Positions 17,884 through 28,470 are shown, numbered from the stretch's first letter. The stretch is 64,000 nt of DNA from Vibrio kanaloae (GCF_024347535.1 NZ_AP025497.1:2790001-2854000), one strand, 5' to 3'. Made by a program: numbers and translations. The notes: generated by a model not told the origin, from the letters alone.

Positions 17884-17908
17884 AAAAAGCTGCCTTATGG
17901 CAGCTTTT
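17884..17908 (-). terminator. Terminator of the cysJIH operon
   Basis: On the minus strand AAAGCTGCC and GGCAGCTTT pair around ATAA and run into TTTTTTAG. It lies 16 bp after the cysH stop. Confidence 0.9.
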
Positions 17909-17923
17909 CAAATGACAATGAGT

Positions 17924-18700
17924 TTAAATCCCAGAGCCATATTGCTCTCCATCATCTTCATGAAGACCACATTCTCGTTTTAGACCATTAAAACGGGTTT
18001 CCTCTTCAGTCATACCCGGCTCCCATTTCTTAGTCGTATGTGTATCTCCAACAGAAAGGTACCCCTGCTCTCGAAGCGGGTGATAGCTGAGACCATTTTG
18101 TTCTAGGTAATAGTGAACATCTTTATTTGTCCAATCAATGACTGGCAAGAATTTAAACACACCATTTTGGATAGATAAGATTGGCAAGTTTGCGCGCGAT
18201 TGAGATTGCTCTCTTCTTAACCCTGAAAACCAAGTCCCCGCCTCAAGCTCATCTAACGCCCGCCTCATCGGTTCAACTTTATTAAGTTTGTTGTACTTCT
18301 CTATCCCTTCTATACCTTGATCCCAAAGTTTGCCATATTGCGCTTCTTGCCAATTAGGGCTCTGTTGTGCGCGAAAGACTTGAAGGTTTAGTGTCAAATT
18401 CTTGCTTAACTCATCTATAAAGCGATACGTTTCAGGAAATAGATAGCCAGTGTCCGTCAGAATAACCGGAATATCTGGCTTTGCTTGAGTGACTAAGTGC
18501 AGCATCAACGCAGCTTGGATTCCGAAACTAGAAGACACCACATGTGTCCCTTCTAAATTTGCTAGAGCCCACTTAACTCTTTCTAAGGCGGTTAGCTGTT
18601 CTAACTCAGCATTTATTTGTCCAAGACGAAGTATCTGCTCCGTCTTAGTCAATGCGAGCAGCTCTGCTAACTTCATTTTTGAAGCGACAGAATTATGCAT
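17924..18700 (-). CDS. cysH: Phosphoadenylyl-sulfate (PAPS) reductase
   Basis: CysH reduces PAPS to sulfite with thioredoxin in cytoplasmic sulfate assimilation. At 258 residues it is near the usual 244-260. It has the PP-loop [10 protein letters not shown] near residue 56, [11 protein letters not shown] near 82, the substrate region [10 protein letters not shown] near 160, and the C-terminal catalytic [13 protein letters not shown] with one Cys, the thioredoxin-dependent type lacking an iron-sulfur cluster. The start at 18700 overlaps the cysI end by 8 bp and has AGAGGG seven bases upstream. It is last in cysJIH, directly before a terminator. Confidence 0.97.
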   Translation of the reverse strand: MHNSVASKMKLAELLALTKTEQILRLGQINAELEQLTALERVKWALANLEGTHVVSSSFGIQAALMLHLVTQAKPDIPVILTDTGYLFPETYRFIDELSKNLTLNLQVFRAQQSPNWQEAQYGKLWDQGIEGIEKYNKLNKVEPMRRALDELEAGTWFSGLRREQSQSRANLPILSIQNGVFKFLPVIDWTNKDVHYYLEQNGLSYHPLREQGYLSVGDTHTTKKWEPGMTEEETRFNGLKRECGLHEDDGEQYGSGI

Positions 18701-20420
18701 GTAAATCCCTCTTTGAAATGATCACCTCTTCGATGATACCAGTTCGGATTGTAAAATCGCCGAACCCTTCATTGTCTTTACGTTCAGTAGCCCAACGTCC
18801 CACCAGCGCATCAATCTCTTCTAAGATCTGAGCTGATGTGATGTTCTCTTTATACATCTTAGGAATACGAGTACCGGCTTTGTTGCCGCCTAAGTGCATA
18901 TTGTAGCGACCTGGTGCTTTACCCACTAAACCAAGTTCAGCCAACATCGCGCGACCACAGCCGTTTGGACAACCAGTGACACGAAGAATGATGTTATCTT
19001 CTTCTGGTAATCCATGTTTCTTCAGAATATCTTCAACATCTGTCACGAACTCTGGAAGAAAGCGCTCAGCTTCCGCCATTGCTAAAGGACACGTAGGGAA
19101 AGCCACACACGCCATAGAGTTTTTACGTTGCTCAGAAACAGCATCATCCATCAAGCCATATTGACGCGCCAGTTTTTCAATCTTGGCTTTTTGGTTAGTC
19201 GCTACACCCGCAATAATCAAGTTTTGATTCGCTGTCATGCGGAAGTCACCTTTGTGAATCTTCGCAATTTCAGCAACACCTGTTTTCAGAGCTTTCCCAG
19301 GGAAATCAAGTAAACGACCATTTTCGATGAATAACGCTAAGTGGTGCTTACCATCAATGCCTTCGGCCCAACCGATACGGTCGCCACGGCCAGTAAACTC
19401 ATAAGGACGGCTTTCAGAAAACTCAACGCCGGCACGCTTTTCTACTTCCGCTTTGAATACATCAATACCAACACGGTCTAGTGTGTATTTGGTTTTGGCA
19501 TTCTTACGGTTTGAACGGTTACCCCAGTCACGCTGAGTCGTTACCACCGCCGCTGCTACGTCTAACGTTTTATCTAATGCCACAAAACCAAAATCGTCAG
19601 CTTTACGTGCATAAGTCGAGGTATCGCCGTGTGTCATAGCAAGGCCGCCACCGACTAACACGTTAAAGCCCACCAGCTTTCCGTCTTCAGCAATAGCAAC
19701 AAAGTTAAGATCGTTAGCATGAACATCTACGTCATTCTGTGGAGGAATGACAACAGTCGTCTTGAACTTACGCGGTAGGTAGTTACTACCTAGGATAGGT
19801 TCTTCATCCGTTGTTTCTAGTTTTTCACCATCTAACCATATTTCTGCATAAGCACGAGTCTTCGGTAATAGATGTTCACTGATCTTTTTCGCCCATTCAT
19901 ACGCTTCTTGGTGCAACTCAGATTCAACAGGGTTTGTGGTACACAGAACATTTCGGTTTACATCACCCGCGGTAGCGATTGAATCAATACCAATGCTGTT
20001 TAGCGTTTGGTGCATCAACTTAATGTTCGGCTTCAAGACACCGTGGAACTGAAACGTTTGACGAGTTGTTAGACGAATTGAACCGTAAGAGGTACTTTCG
20101 TCTGCGAACTTATCAATCGCCAACCACTGCTTAGGGGTAATGATGCCACCAGGCATACGAGCACGAAGCATTACGTTATGTAACGGTTCGAGCTTTTGCT
20201 TGGTACGTTCGTTACGAATATCACGGTCGTCTTGTTGATACATACCGTGGAAACGAATCAACTGAAAGTTATCAGCAGTAAAGCCACCTGTTATGCGGTC
20301 TTGAAGATCTTGTTCAATCGTACCGCGAAGATTATTACTTTCACGCTTCAGACGTTCATTGTCAGCCAAAGGACCAAGTACTTGACCTAGCACTTCTTGC
20401 TCTATTACTTGCTTGCTCAT
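18693..20420 (-). CDS. cysI: Sulfite reductase, hemoprotein beta subunit
   Basis: CysI carries the siroheme and [4Fe-4S] cluster that reduce sulfite to sulfide with electrons from CysJ. It is 575 residues, close to the E. coli length. The four cluster cysteines lie in [15 protein letters not shown] and [11 protein letters not shown] (about residues 435-485), and the N-terminal half has the sulfite-binding arginine-rich segment [14 protein letters not shown]. Its stop and start overlap both neighbours in the operon, consistent with translational coupling. Confidence 0.98.
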   Translation of the reverse strand: MSKQVIEQEVLGQVLGPLADNERLKRESNNLRGTIEQDLQDRITGGFTADNFQLIRFHGMYQQDDRDIRNERTKQKLEPLHNVMLRARMPGGIITPKQWLAIDKFADESTSYGSIRLTTRQTFQFHGVLKPNIKLMHQTLNSIGIDSIATAGDVNRNVLCTTNPVESELHQEAYEWAKKISEHLLPKTRAYAEIWLDGEKLETTDEEPILGSNYLPRKFKTTVVIPPQNDVDVHANDLNFVAIAEDGKLVGFNVLVGGGLAMTHGDTSTYARKADDFGFVALDKTLDVAAAVVTTQRDWGNRSNRKNAKTKYTLDRVGIDVFKAEVEKRAGVEFSESRPYEFTGRGDRIGWAEGIDGKHHLALFIENGRLLDFPGKALKTGVAEIAKIHKGDFRMTANQNLIIAGVATNQKAKIEKLARQYGLMDDAVSEQRKNSMACVAFPTCPLAMAEAERFLPEFVTDVEDILKKHGLPEEDNIILRVTGCPNGCGRAMLAELGLVGKAPGRYNMHLGGNKAGTRIPKMYKENITSAQILEEIDALVGRWATERKDNEGFGDFTIRTGIIEEVIISKRDLHA

Positions 20421-22285
20421 TAGTACACATCCCTTTGGTAACGTTTCGCTTTACGTAAGTCATTAATATATTGTTCAGCTTGTTCTCGGCTCTGGTTGCC
20501 ATGTTTTTCAGCAATCGTGACTAGTGCTTCATGAACATCTTTCGCCATTCGGGTCGCATCACCACAAACATAAAGGTATGCGCCCTCTTGAAGCCATTGC
20601 CAAACCTGCTCTGCTTGTTCGATTAAACGGTCTTGAACGTAAACCTTTTCTTTTTGGTCACGGCTAAAAGCAACATCCAATTTGGTTAACGCACCAGATT
20701 TAAGGTACTTCTGCCATTCAACTTGGTATAAGAAATCTTGAGTAAAAGTACGGTCACCGAAGAACAACCAGCTTTTGCCTTCAGCATCATTGTTTTCACG
20801 CTCTTGAAGGAAACTGCGGAATGGCGCGATACCAGTACCCGGGCCGACCATGATAATAGGTGTGCTGTCGTCTTGTGGCAGCTTAAAGTTATTGTTGTTC
20901 TCAACAAACACCTTCACTTCACCGCCTTCTTCCAAGCGCTGAGCTAGGAAACTAGAGGCGCCCCCCAGACGAGACTCTTCACCTTTTTGGTATTCAACCA
21001 GACCAACCGTCAAGTGAACTTCTTCATCCACTTCTGCTTGGCTTGATGCAATAGAATAGAGACGTGGCGTTAACTTACGTAAAAGGCCGATCAACTCATT
21101 AGCTGATAGATTGGTTCTTTTTTCTGCTAATACATCGACAATTTGAGTGTTACCAGAGTATTCGCGAAGCTTATCTTTATCTTCCACCAGCTTGATTAAC
21201 TTCTTACTACCCGACAGCTCAGCAAACTGAGTCACAAGTTGAGGGTTTGACGTCGTAATCTCGAATTTACTGACGAGTGCGCTATGGACAGATAAGTTTT
21301 CACCATCGACATCAACACTTTCGATACCCGACAACCCAACCTTAGAAAGGATCTGATTCGCAAGCTCTGAACTGTTTTCGTACCACACTCCCAGTGCATC
21401 ACCCGGCAGGTAAGTGATACCTGACTCATCAAGATCAATCTCGATATGACGAACATCTTTACCCGAGTCGCGACCCGTGATCTTTTGACTCGTCAGTAAT
21501 GTCGCTGTGTATGGGTTTTGTTTGGTGTATTGCGAATGACCCGCGGCTACTTGACCAACTGGTAATTGAACGACATCGGCTTCTGTGCCTGTCGATAATG
21601 TCTCTTTTACTTGCTCTAATGCTTTAGCTCGCCATTCCGTTGCTGACTCTTCGTAATCAACATCACAATCAAGACGGTCAACAAATGATTTAGCACCAAG
21701 CTTAGCGAGGAAGTTATCGAAATCTTTCCCGGTTTGGCAGAAGAACTCATAGCTTGAATCACCTAAACCAATCACACCGTATTGTAGATTCGATAATTTG
21801 GGTGCTTTCTTCGATTGAAGGAATTCATGCAACTCAATCGCGTTATCAGGGGCTTCACCTTCACCATTAGTGGAAGCCACAAAAATCACGTGTGTCTCTT
21901 TGGCTAGGTTTTTACCTTTATAGTCACTGGCATCGAAAAGCTCGACAGCAATACCTAACGCTTTCGCTTCAGCCTCAAGCGATTCAGCAACACCTTTCGC
22001 ATTACCCGTTTGAGAAGCAAAGATAACACTTAACTTACCCGCAGGTTTTGCGGCCACAGCTGCGGCTGCTTGAGCAATAGGTGCAGCGGCGCCCACAGGC
22101 TGTGCTTGGCTCACCCCCCAAAGATAGCCACTGACCCATGCCAGTTGCTGTGAAGACAGTTCAGAAACAGTTTGCTGAAGATGACCCAATTGTTGGTCAT
22201 TAAGTGGTGCAGCTAGCCCAGGTAGCTCATTAGCCCCAGACTGTGCATTATTATTTTGTGAAGACTCTTTCTTATTTAAAGACAT
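20420..22285 (-). CDS. cysJ: Sulfite reductase, flavoprotein alpha subunit
   Basis: CysJ passes electrons from NADPH through FAD and FMN to CysI. It has an N-terminal flavodoxin domain ([15 protein letters not shown] near residue 80), an FAD domain ([19 protein letters not shown] near 400) and an NADPH domain ([16 protein letters not shown] near 475, [14 protein letters not shown] near 570), ending in DVY. The frame is open up to an ATG at 22306. ATG 22285 (MSLNKKESS) is preferred by family length, about 621 residues. A GTG at 22291, close behind AGGGA, is an alternative. It is the first gene of cysJIH, presumably under CysB control, but no clear CysB site was identified. Confidence 0.96.
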   Translation of the reverse strand: MSLNKKESSQNNNAQSGANELPGLAAPLNDQQLGHLQQTVSELSSQQLAWVSGYLWGVSQAQPVGAAAPIAQAAAAVAAKPAGKLSVIFASQTGNAKGVAESLEAEAKALGIAVELFDASDYKGKNLAKETHVIFVASTNGEGEAPDNAIELHEFLQSKKAPKLSNLQYGVIGLGDSSYEFFCQTGKDFDNFLAKLGAKSFVDRLDCDVDYEESATEWRAKALEQVKETLSTGTEADVVQLPVGQVAAGHSQYTKQNPYTATLLTSQKITGRDSGKDVRHIEIDLDESGITYLPGDALGVWYENSSELANQILSKVGLSGIESVDVDGENLSVHSALVSKFEITTSNPQLVTQFAELSGSKKLIKLVEDKDKLREYSGNTQIVDVLAEKRTNLSANELIGLLRKLTPRLYSIASSQAEVDEEVHLTVGLVEYQKGEESRLGGASSFLAQRLEEGGEVKVFVENNNNFKLPQDDSTPIIMVGPGTGIAPFRSFLQERENNDAEGKSWLFFGDRTFTQDFLYQVEWQKYLKSGALTKLDVAFSRDQKEKVYVQDRLIEQAEQVWQWLQEGAYLYVCGDATRMAKDVHEALVTIAEKHGNQSREQAEQYINDLRKAKRYQRDVY

Positions 22286-22407
22286 GGTCACGACATCCCT
22301 AATCATTGCGTGACGATAGATTAACCACTCCCTTTAATAACAAGAAAGAATAGAAAAGTATGTTTTATAACTTTTTGGAAGTAAAAAGCGATTGAACCGT
22401 AAATTCG

Positions 22408-22638
22408 CTACTGGTTTTCAATACGAACTTGCTGAAAACCAACGGCCATTGCCGACTTTGATGCTAAATCTAAATCAGCATAATGGCACTCCTCACCATG
22501 AACATCGGTAAGCAAAACAAAGCCACCTCCCATATGGCGAAACTCCACAACCCAAGCCCCCTCTTGAATCGAGGGCTCTATAACCGCTTCGACTAACAGG
22601 TTCTCTCGATATAAATTTCGTAATTCATTGAGTGTCAT
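22408..22638 (-). CDS. Small conserved-looking protein of unknown function
   Basis: 76 residues, beginning MTLNELRNLYRENLLVEA and ending VRIENQ. It is acidic, with no signal peptide or membrane segment, and a central GGGFVLLTDVHGEECHYADLD stretch suggests a small beta-rich fold. The start has a plausible ribosome site (AAGGGATAG, about 5 bases before ATG). It is on the same strand as cysJ with about 120 bp between them, so it may or may not share a transcript. I recognise no characterised family. Codon use looks like its neighbours, and the frame is not a shadow of another gene. Confidence 0.7.
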   Translation of the reverse strand: MTLNELRNLYRENLLVEAVIEPSIQEGAWVVEFRHMGGGFVLLTDVHGEECHYADLDLASKSAMAVGFQQVRIENQ

Positions 22639-22767
22639 ATTCTATCCCTTGCTTTGACCTCACAACATAGACCTTATGAGAATAGACGCTAATTAGGTCT
22701 CTGTATAAGGATGGTCGAAAGTGATGAATGTGCTAACTAATTCCAGAAAGATATAATCAATAGATAT

Positions 22768-22798
22768 AAAAAACGCCACTTAATAAAGTGACGTTCTT
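22768..22798 (-). terminator. Terminator of the outer-membrane protein gene
   Basis: On the minus strand AACGTCACTT and AAGTGGCGTT pair around TATT (one mismatch), followed by a T-run. It starts 33 bp after the stop codon at 22828. Confidence 0.8.
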
Positions 22799-22827
22799 AA
22801 AATTTGTTTTAAATGCGCTTAAATAAC

Positions 22828-23496
22828 CTAGAAGCGTACTTCTGCACCAGCGAACCAACCATCGACCATGACAAAGCTCTTGCCTAGTTGAGAGCTAAAG
22901 AACTCATCCGAGTCTAAATCGATAACACGGTAACCACCACGCAGTGCTATCTCAGTTTCTGCCACTGAGATTCGGTACTGACCGCCAGCCATCAAATCAG
23001 TACTCTTGATGCCACTGCTATCACCGAACTCCATCGTACCAATGATATCGAAGTTGGTGTCAGGAACGTTGATCTCTGCGTTACCGTAGAAACTCCAAGT
23101 CAACTCATCAAAGCTTGTTTGAGCACCACCGGTTTTCGGTTCGATGTAATTCGAGTTTGAATACTGAGTAAACGTCACACCTGCATCAAAGTTCATCAGT
23201 TTGTGATCTAACAATGTGTAGTAAAAGGTATAGTCGTACTTATCGAAGGCCAATAAATCCGCATCGACAGAAGTATAGCGGACACTCGCGTTTGGTAGCA
23301 TTGGGGCATTGTGCTCAAATGCGAAATATAACGAAGGAGAATGAACATCATCATTTTGTCTAACTTCGTTTAGCTTGGTACTTCCCCACCACATATCGGC
23401 ACCGACTTTAGCCGTGTAAGAAAACCCTTCTTCAGCGAGTACTGCCGAACTTAAAGGTAGCATTCCCACTAAAGCAATTAATGGCATTTTATTCAT
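22828..23496 (-). CDS. Predicted outer-membrane beta-barrel protein (TIGR04219-like)
   Basis: 222 residues with a signal peptide (MNKMPLIALVGMLPLSSAVLA, then EEG) and alternating beta strands ending in AEVRF, where the terminal Phe is the usual barrel-assembly signal. It resembles the TIGR04219 family of gammaproteobacterial outer-membrane proteins (motif YYTLLDH near residue 85), whose function is not established. The frame is open to 23517, but ATG 23496 is preferred because GGAG lies 11 bases before it and the signal peptide begins there. It is monocistronic, with its own terminator. Confidence 0.82.
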   Translation of the reverse strand: MNKMPLIALVGMLPLSSAVLAEEGFSYTAKVGADMWWGSTKLNEVRQNDDVHSPSLYFAFEHNAPMLPNASVRYTSVDADLLAFDKYDYTFYYTLLDHKLMNFDAGVTFTQYSNSNYIEPKTGGAQTSFDELTWSFYGNAEINVPDTNFDIIGTMEFGDSSGIKSTDLMAGGQYRISVAETEIALRGGYRVIDLDSDEFFSSQLGKSFVMVDGWFAGAEVRF

Positions 23497-23630
23497 TTGA
23501 GGTAGCTCCAATTTCATATCATTGTGCTAATTGTATGCACATTCATCGATTATTGGAGAAATTTTACCACACATCCTAAAGACTAAAACGATAAACCGCT
23601 GGCGAGCAAAAGTTTGACGGCACCATGACT

Positions 23631-23852
23631 TTAGTAACGCCTTTGACTAGAACTGTGTACAAAGTTTTTGAAAAACCACACACCGATTGCAATCACAATC
23701 AACCAAGGCAAGAGTTTAAACACGACACCTATCATACCGAGTACCAACATAACGAGTAATGCAACCCCCGTTGCCGCTAAGACCGTCATAAACGTAATAC
23801 CAGTAACGAGTAATGTTGCGACAAAAATAAGAACAAAGATTAATTCAAACAT
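23631..23852 (-). CDS. pspG: Phage shock protein G
   Basis: A 73-residue inner-membrane protein with two hydrophobic segments (about residues 1-25 and 30-66), including KLLPWLIVIAIGVWF, which matches the PspG signature KLLPWLL. PspG is an effector of the Psp envelope-stress response. Downstream of dusA in the same direction, the gene sits as in E. coli. The upstream region has a sigma-54 promoter, as expected for PspF control. The ribosome site is AGGAGA, 6 bases before ATG. Confidence 0.9.
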   Translation of the reverse strand: MFELIFVLIFVATLLVTGITFMTVLAATGVALLVMLVLGMIGVVFKLLPWLIVIAIGVWFFKNFVHSSSQRRY

Positions 23853-23900
23853 AATGGTCTCCTATTGAATTGATGACCTATCTTTCTTACTTTTGAATAT

Positions 23901-23917
23901 TGCAGCTTCTATACCAA
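23901..23917 (-). promoter_or_regulatory. Sigma-54 promoter of pspG
   Basis: The minus strand reads TTGGTATAGAAGCTGCA: GG of the -24 element, exactly 10 bases, then GC of the -12 element, the invariant spacing for sigma-54. It ends about 48 bp upstream of the pspG start. pspG is PspF/sigma-54 dependent in E. coli. No PspF site was assigned. Confidence 0.7.
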
Positions 23918-23956
23918 GTTTAAAAAACCAAAAAAATCTTTATTAATCAATAAAAT

Positions 23957-23988
23957 AAAAAGCCACACATCTAAATGCGTGGCTTTTA
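23957..23988 (-). terminator. Terminator between dusA and pspG
   Basis: On the minus strand AAAAGCCACGCATTTAGATG and GTGGCTTTTT form a strong hairpin with a T-tail. It separates dusA transcription from the sigma-54 unit. Confidence 0.85.
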
Positions 23989-24036
23989 AAGAAACTATCA
24001 ATGGTAAATTTAGCCTCTAGTGGCGAATTTAGCCTT

Positions 24037-24094
24037 AAGTTTTTAACCTTAAGTTTCTAACCTTGGGCTTTTAAGCTCGAACTTTTAACCTCGA
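24037..24094. repeat. Degenerate 14-bp tandem repeat downstream of dusA
   Basis: Four successive 14-mers: AAGTTTTTAACCTT, AAGTTTCTAACCTT, GGGCTTTTAAGCTC and GAACTTTTAACCTC. They lie in the gap after the dusA stop (24101). The first two differ by one base and the others have drifted. Confidence 0.6.
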
Positions 24095-24100
24095 GGGAGA

Positions 24101-25081
24101 TTATACGTTTAGCTCTTTAGGGATCTTAGCCAATGCTGTCTGCATCACTTCGATACCTGCACCTTTCTTATGTGCGTTTTCACTGATGTAGCGACGCCAT
24201 TGTCTTGCACCCGGCATGCTTTGGAACAAACCAAGCATATGACGAGAAATGTGCCCTAGACTTGCGCCGTATGAAAGTTCACGCTCGATGTACGGATACA
24301 TCTCTTCAACCACTTGTGAGCGCTTTTTAATTGGCGTATCTAAACCAAAGATCTGTTGGTCTACTTCGGCCAAGATAAACGGACTATGGTATGCCTCACG
24401 GCCAATCATCACACCATCAAGGTGCTGCAAGTGCTCTTTCGTTTGCTCAAGAGTCGTAATACCACCATTCACAGCAATCACTAGATCCGAGAAATCTTTC
24501 TTAATTTGGTATGCACGATCGTAATCTAGAGGTGGGATCTCACGGTTTTCTTTCGGGCTAAGACCACTCAACCACGCTTTACGTGCATGGATAGTAAATT
24601 GCTCACAGCCGCCTTTTTCAGAAACGGTCGACACAAACTTAGCGAGAAACTCATAAGAGTCTTGGTCATCGATACCAATACGCGTTTTCACCGTGATTGG
24701 AATATCAGTGACTTCTTTCATCGCCGACACACAATCTGCCACCAGCTCTGGCTCAGCCATCAAGCAAGCACCAAAGCGGCCATTTTGAACTCGGTCTGAA
24801 GGACAACCTACGTTGAGATTAACCTCATCATAGCCGCGATCACCAGCAAGCTTGGCACAAGCCGCTAAATCAACCGGGTTTGAACCACCCAGTTGAAGTG
24901 CAAGGGGATGTTCTTGCTCGTTATATTCTAGAAAGTCGCCCTTACCATGTAAGATCGCGCCCGTTGTTACCATTTCCGTGTACAAAAGAGTCTGCTGAGA
25001 AAGCAAACGGTGAAAATAACGGCAGTGGCGGTCGGTCCAATCGAGCATTGGAGCGACAGACAACTTACATGAGTGTGTCAT
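24101..25081 (-). CDS. dusA: tRNA-dihydrouridine synthase A
   Basis: DusA is an FMN enzyme that reduces U20/U20a in the tRNA D-loop using NADPH. The N-terminal TIM barrel shows [28 protein letters not shown], the catalytic Cys in [19 protein letters not shown] and the FMN-phosphate region VNGGITT with IGREAYHSP. The C-terminal helical domain ends [10 protein letters not shown]. The frame opens at 25138. ATG 25081 ([15 protein letters not shown], 326 residues) matches the family and has AGG 11 bases upstream, so the start is slightly uncertain. It is followed by pspG, as in E. coli. Confidence 0.95.
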   Translation of the reverse strand: MTHSCKLSVAPMLDWTDRHCRYFHRLLSQQTLLYTEMVTTGAILHGKGDFLEYNEQEHPLALQLGGSNPVDLAACAKLAGDRGYDEVNLNVGCPSDRVQNGRFGACLMAEPELVADCVSAMKEVTDIPITVKTRIGIDDQDSYEFLAKFVSTVSEKGGCEQFTIHARKAWLSGLSPKENREIPPLDYDRAYQIKKDFSDLVIAVNGGITTLEQTKEHLQHLDGVMIGREAYHSPFILAEVDQQIFGLDTPIKKRSQVVEEMYPYIERELSYGASLGHISRHMLGLFQSMPGARQWRRYISENAHKKGAGIEVMQTALAKIPKELNV

Positions 25082-25395
25082 GGCAAAGTAACCTGATAGC
25101 GAGTCAAAAAATCTGCTGGAACACCCAGCAAAAAGCAAAGTCGGCTATTGTAAATGCTATGTCCTAATTGTGCTATATGAACTTTACTTCACATTTTCTT
25201 ATTTAAACCTATTCACCAGGCCTCTAATTCAGCCTCACTAATCAGTTATGCCTTGAGTCACACAGTCATTTTGAGTTACCTTGTCTTATTCAAAGTCGTG
25301 GGTCACAATACGCTCTGTACCTGACTTTAATAGAAATCATTGGCTCCCAAGTAAAGTTATCTAGAAATAGAATTTGAACAGGAATGTCCGATTGA

Positions 25396-25854
25396 ATGGT
25401 GAAAAATTTGGACCACACATTAATAGAGCAAGTTGAAGGGCTATGCGCATCTCGAGGGGTTAGATTAACTCCGCAAAGAAAGCGAGTGTTTGAGCTCATC
25501 CTCTCTAATAAAAAAGCCTCCAGTGCATACGAATTGTTAGAGCAATTAAAGGTGAGCGAACCACAAGCCAAACCGCCCACAGTTTACCGCGCTTTAGATT
25601 TTTTGTTGGAACAAGGTTTCATTCACCGAGTTGAGTCTACCAATAGCTTTATATGTTGTTGCTCTTGTAATGCCAACAAGCATTTCTCACAGCTATTAAT
25701 CTGCGACAAATGTGGCACTGTGATTGAGCTACAAGACGATGCTCTTATCAATCAACTCGCTAATAACGCTGAGAAGCATGGCTTTCAATTAACGAATCAC
25801 GTTATTGAATCTCATGGCATTTGCCAAACTTGCTCCTCTGATATGAAACAATAA
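25396..25854 (+). CDS. zur: Fur-family zinc uptake regulator
   Basis: Zur represses zinc-uptake and alternative ribosomal-protein genes when zinc is replete. It is 152 residues, with a winged-helix DNA-binding half (RLTPQRKRVFELILS near 23, PPTVYRALDFLLEQGFIHR near 60) and a metal-binding half with CDKCG (near 105) and CQTC (near 145) for structural zinc. The CCCSCNANKHFSQLLIC region is typical of Zur rather than Fur. A cheX-like gene follows after 17 bp, so the two are probably co-transcribed. Confidence 0.92.
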   Translation: MVKNLDHTLIEQVEGLCASRGVRLTPQRKRVFELILSNKKASSAYELLEQLKVSEPQAKPPTVYRALDFLLEQGFIHRVESTNSFICCCSCNANKHFSQLLICDKCGTVIELQDDALINQLANNAEKHGFQLTNHVIESHGICQTCSSDMKQ

Positions 25855-25871
25855 GATTATAGAAGAACATT

Positions 25872-26333
25872 ATGCGCGCTGAATTTGTAAACCCGTTTTT
25901 AGCTTCTCTAATGAATGTACTAAAAACGATGGCTTCTCTAGAATTGAAACCACAAAAGCCAAGAGTTAAAAAAGATGAAATCGCTCGTGGTGATGTCTCT
26001 GGTTTAATCGGTATGGTTGGCCCACAATCTCGAGGCTCAATGTCGATCACCTTTGATGAAGGCCTTGCCCTAGAAATCATGGAAAACATGTTGGGTGAAC
26101 GACCAAACGGCCTAAATGAAGAAGTAACCGATATGGTCGGTGAAATCACTAACATGGTGACTGGCGGCGCAAAACGAATTCTTGCAGAAAGCGGCTTCGA
26201 CTTCGACATGGCAACGCCAATCGTGGTTGCAGGTAAAGGTCATACTATTCGTCACAAATGTGAAGGCGCAATCATCATCATGCCTTTCACGTCTCAATGG
26301 GGTAATGCCTTCATCGAGATCTGTTTCGAATAG
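25872..26333 (+). CDS. CheX-like chemotaxis phosphatase domain protein
   Basis: A 153-residue single-domain protein of the CheX family (CheY-P phosphatases related to CheC). The catalytic helix motif E-x2-N appears as GEITNMVTGGAKRIL near residue 88. MRAEFVNPFLASLMNVL at the start and GNAFIEICFE at the end are as in the family. No other chemotaxis gene adjoins it, so its response-regulator partner cannot be named. It probably shares a transcript with zur and ends at a terminator. Confidence 0.85.
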   Translation: MRAEFVNPFLASLMNVLKTMASLELKPQKPRVKKDEIARGDVSGLIGMVGPQSRGSMSITFDEGLALEIMENMLGERPNGLNEEVTDMVGEITNMVTGGAKRILAESGFDFDMATPIVVAGKGHTIRHKCEGAIIIMPFTSQWGNAFIEICFE

Positions 26334-26378
26334 AGACAATCACTGCAAATATTTAGAAGGCTGACGCTGTATTTAAAA

Positions 26379-26407
26379 GGCTGACAGATATGGCAGCCTT
26401 TTTTGTT
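26379..26407 (+). terminator. Terminator of zur-cheX
   Basis: GGCTG(acagatatgg)CAGCC followed by six T, preceded by a direct repeat of AAGGCTGAC at 26357 and 26378. Confidence 0.75.
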
Positions 26408-26443
26408 ACCTGCGATTTAGCCATTGTTAGAGCGACAGATACA

Positions 26444-26477
26444 AAAACGCCAACCCGAAGGTTGGCGTTTCTTTTTA
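26444..26477. terminator. Bidirectional terminator, mainly for pgi
   Basis: AACGCCAACC and GGTTGGCGTT pair fully around CGAA (TTCG on the minus strand, an extra-stable tetraloop). Both flanks carry T-runs in their own direction. Confidence 0.9.
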
Positions 26478-26491
26478 GGCGATCAACTCAA

Positions 26492-28144
26492 TTAAGCTTT
26501 AAGCGCTTTAAATGCGTTGATTAGGCCGTTCGTTGAGCTGTCGTGAGACGTTACTTGAGCATCGTCAGCAAGCTCTGGAAGAATTTGGTTTGCTAGTTGC
26601 TTACCAAGTTCTACGCCCCATTGGTCGAAGCTGAAGATGTTCCAGATAACGCCTTGAACAAAGATCTTGTGCTCGTACATCGCAATTAGGTTACCTAAAG
26701 AGCGAGGGTTGATTTGCTTAACAAGAATTGAGTTTGTTGGGCGGTTACCTTCAAACACTTTGAAAGGTACCAGTTCTGCCACTTCTTCAGCCGTTTTGCC
26801 TGCCGCTAGGAATTCAGCTTCTACTGTCTCTTTTGTCTTACCGAATGCTAGTGCTTCAGTTTGAGCAAAGAAGTTAGACATCAGCTTCTGATGGTGATCA
26901 GAGGCTGGGTTGTGGCTGATAGCAGGCGCAATAAAGTCTGATGGGATCAGCTTAGTGCCTTGGTGAATCAGTTGGTAGAACGCGTGCTGGCCGTTTGTAC
27001 CCGGCTCACCCCAGATGATAGGACCGGTTTGGTACTCTACTGGGTTACCTTCACGGTCTACAAACTTACCGTTCGATTCCATGTTACCTTGCTGGAAGTA
27101 AGCAGCAAAACGGTGCATGTATTGATCGTAAGGTAGGATAGCTTCTGACTCAGCGCCGTGGAAGTTGTTGTACCAAATACCGATAAGCGCAAGGATGACT
27201 GGAATGTTACTTTCAAACTCAGTTGAAGCAAAGTGGTTATCCATCTCGTGAGCACCTTCTAGTAGCTCAACGAAGTTATCGAAGCCAACAGACAGTGAGA
27301 TAGAAAGACCGATTGCAGACCATAGTGAGTAACGACCACCAACCCAGTCCCAGAATTCGAACATGTTGTCAGTATCAATACCAAACTCAGCGACCGCTGT
27401 TGCGTTTGTTGATAGTGCTGCGAAGTGTTTAGCAACGTGTGCGTTGTCACCCGCTTCAGCCAAGAACCAATCACGTGCAGAGTGCGCGTTCGTCATGGTT
27501 TCTTGAGTGGTGAATGTTTTAGATGCCACTAGGAATAGCGTTGTTTCTGGGTTTAGAGGCTTAAGCGTCTCAACAATGTGAGTGCCATCTACGTTAGAAA
27601 CAAAGTGCATGTTAAGACGAGTTTTGTATGGCGTTAGCGCTTCAGTCACCATGTACGGGCCAAGGTCCGAACCGCCGATACCGATGTTGACTACATCCGT
27701 GATTTCTTTACCTGTGTAACCTTTCCACTCACCAGAAACGATGCGGTGTGTGAACAGCTCCATTTTTGCTAGTACTGCGTTCACTGCTGGCATTACGTCT
27801 TTGCCATCAACCATTACTGGCTTATCACTGCGGTTACGTAGAGCAGTGTGAAGTACTGAACGACCTTCAGTCTTGTTGATTGCATCACCGCCAAACATCG
27901 CTTCAATTGCAGACTTTACTTCAGTCTCGTTTGCAAGAGCAAATAGGTGCTGCATAGTCTCAGCATCGATTAGGTTCTTAGAGTAGTCCACTAAGATGTC
28001 AGAACCGAAACGAGTAGAAAAGTTCTCGAAACGCTTTGCATCTTGAGCAAACAGCTCTTTCATATCCATATCTTGAGCTGACTCAAAATGTGCCGTTAGC
28101 GCTTTCCACGCTTGTGTTTGCGTTGGGTTGATATTTTTCAACAT
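26492..28144 (-). CDS. pgi: Glucose-6-phosphate isomerase
   Basis: Pgi interconverts glucose-6-phosphate and fructose-6-phosphate in glycolysis. It is 550 residues, the normal bacterial length. Signatures include [11 protein letters not shown] near 155, [11 protein letters not shown] near 210, [14 protein letters not shown] near 270, the catalytic Glu in [19 protein letters not shown] near 360, and the C-terminal catalytic Lys region near 515. The gene is monocistronic, and its upstream side faces yjbQ across a 326-bp gap. Confidence 0.98.
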   Translation of the reverse strand: MLKNINPTQTQAWKALTAHFESAQDMDMKELFAQDAKRFENFSTRFGSDILVDYSKNLIDAETMQHLFALANETEVKSAIEAMFGGDAINKTEGRSVLHTALRNRSDKPVMVDGKDVMPAVNAVLAKMELFTHRIVSGEWKGYTGKEITDVVNIGIGGSDLGPYMVTEALTPYKTRLNMHFVSNVDGTHIVETLKPLNPETTLFLVASKTFTTQETMTNAHSARDWFLAEAGDNAHVAKHFAALSTNATAVAEFGIDTDNMFEFWDWVGGRYSLWSAIGLSISLSVGFDNFVELLEGAHEMDNHFASTEFESNIPVILALIGIWYNNFHGAESEAILPYDQYMHRFAAYFQQGNMESNGKFVDREGNPVEYQTGPIIWGEPGTNGQHAFYQLIHQGTKLIPSDFIAPAISHNPASDHHQKLMSNFFAQTEALAFGKTKETVEAEFLAAGKTAEEVAELVPFKVFEGNRPTNSILVKQINPRSLGNLIAMYEHKIFVQGVIWNIFSFDQWGVELGKQLANQILPELADDAQVTSHDSSTNGLINAFKALKA

Positions 28145-28329
28145 GGTATCTATCCCGATGTTACTGTAGGTTTTATTCTAAACGTCACTTAAGTGATGAA
28201 TAGAATCCCCGATTAGGCGAAAGTTTATATTTTTCAGTGATGACCAAACCGCATCACCACCGAAAGATTCTTTGTAATTTTTTTTCACGACGTATTATGC
28301 CGTATATGAAGAGCGGTACCTTGAGATAA

Positions 28330-28350
28330 ATCAGGATTCGAATTCCTGAT
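28330..28350. promoter_or_regulatory. 21-bp near-perfect palindrome between pgi and yjbQ
   Basis: ATCAGGATTCGAATTCCTGAT is symmetric except for one A/T step near the centre. It lies in the 326-bp gap 28145-28470, which otherwise holds only A/T-rich promoter-like sequence. It could be an operator or a small hairpin. No regulator is recognised. Confidence 0.4.
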
Positions 28351-28470
28351 AGAAAGATCGGTACAAACTTTAGCTCTAACATAATTAAATGTGAGCGATA
28401 CCTGATAAATTCAAGTTCAAAAGATAGCGTTAAACCACTTTTTTTCCAAATACATTATAAAGGATGGCGT

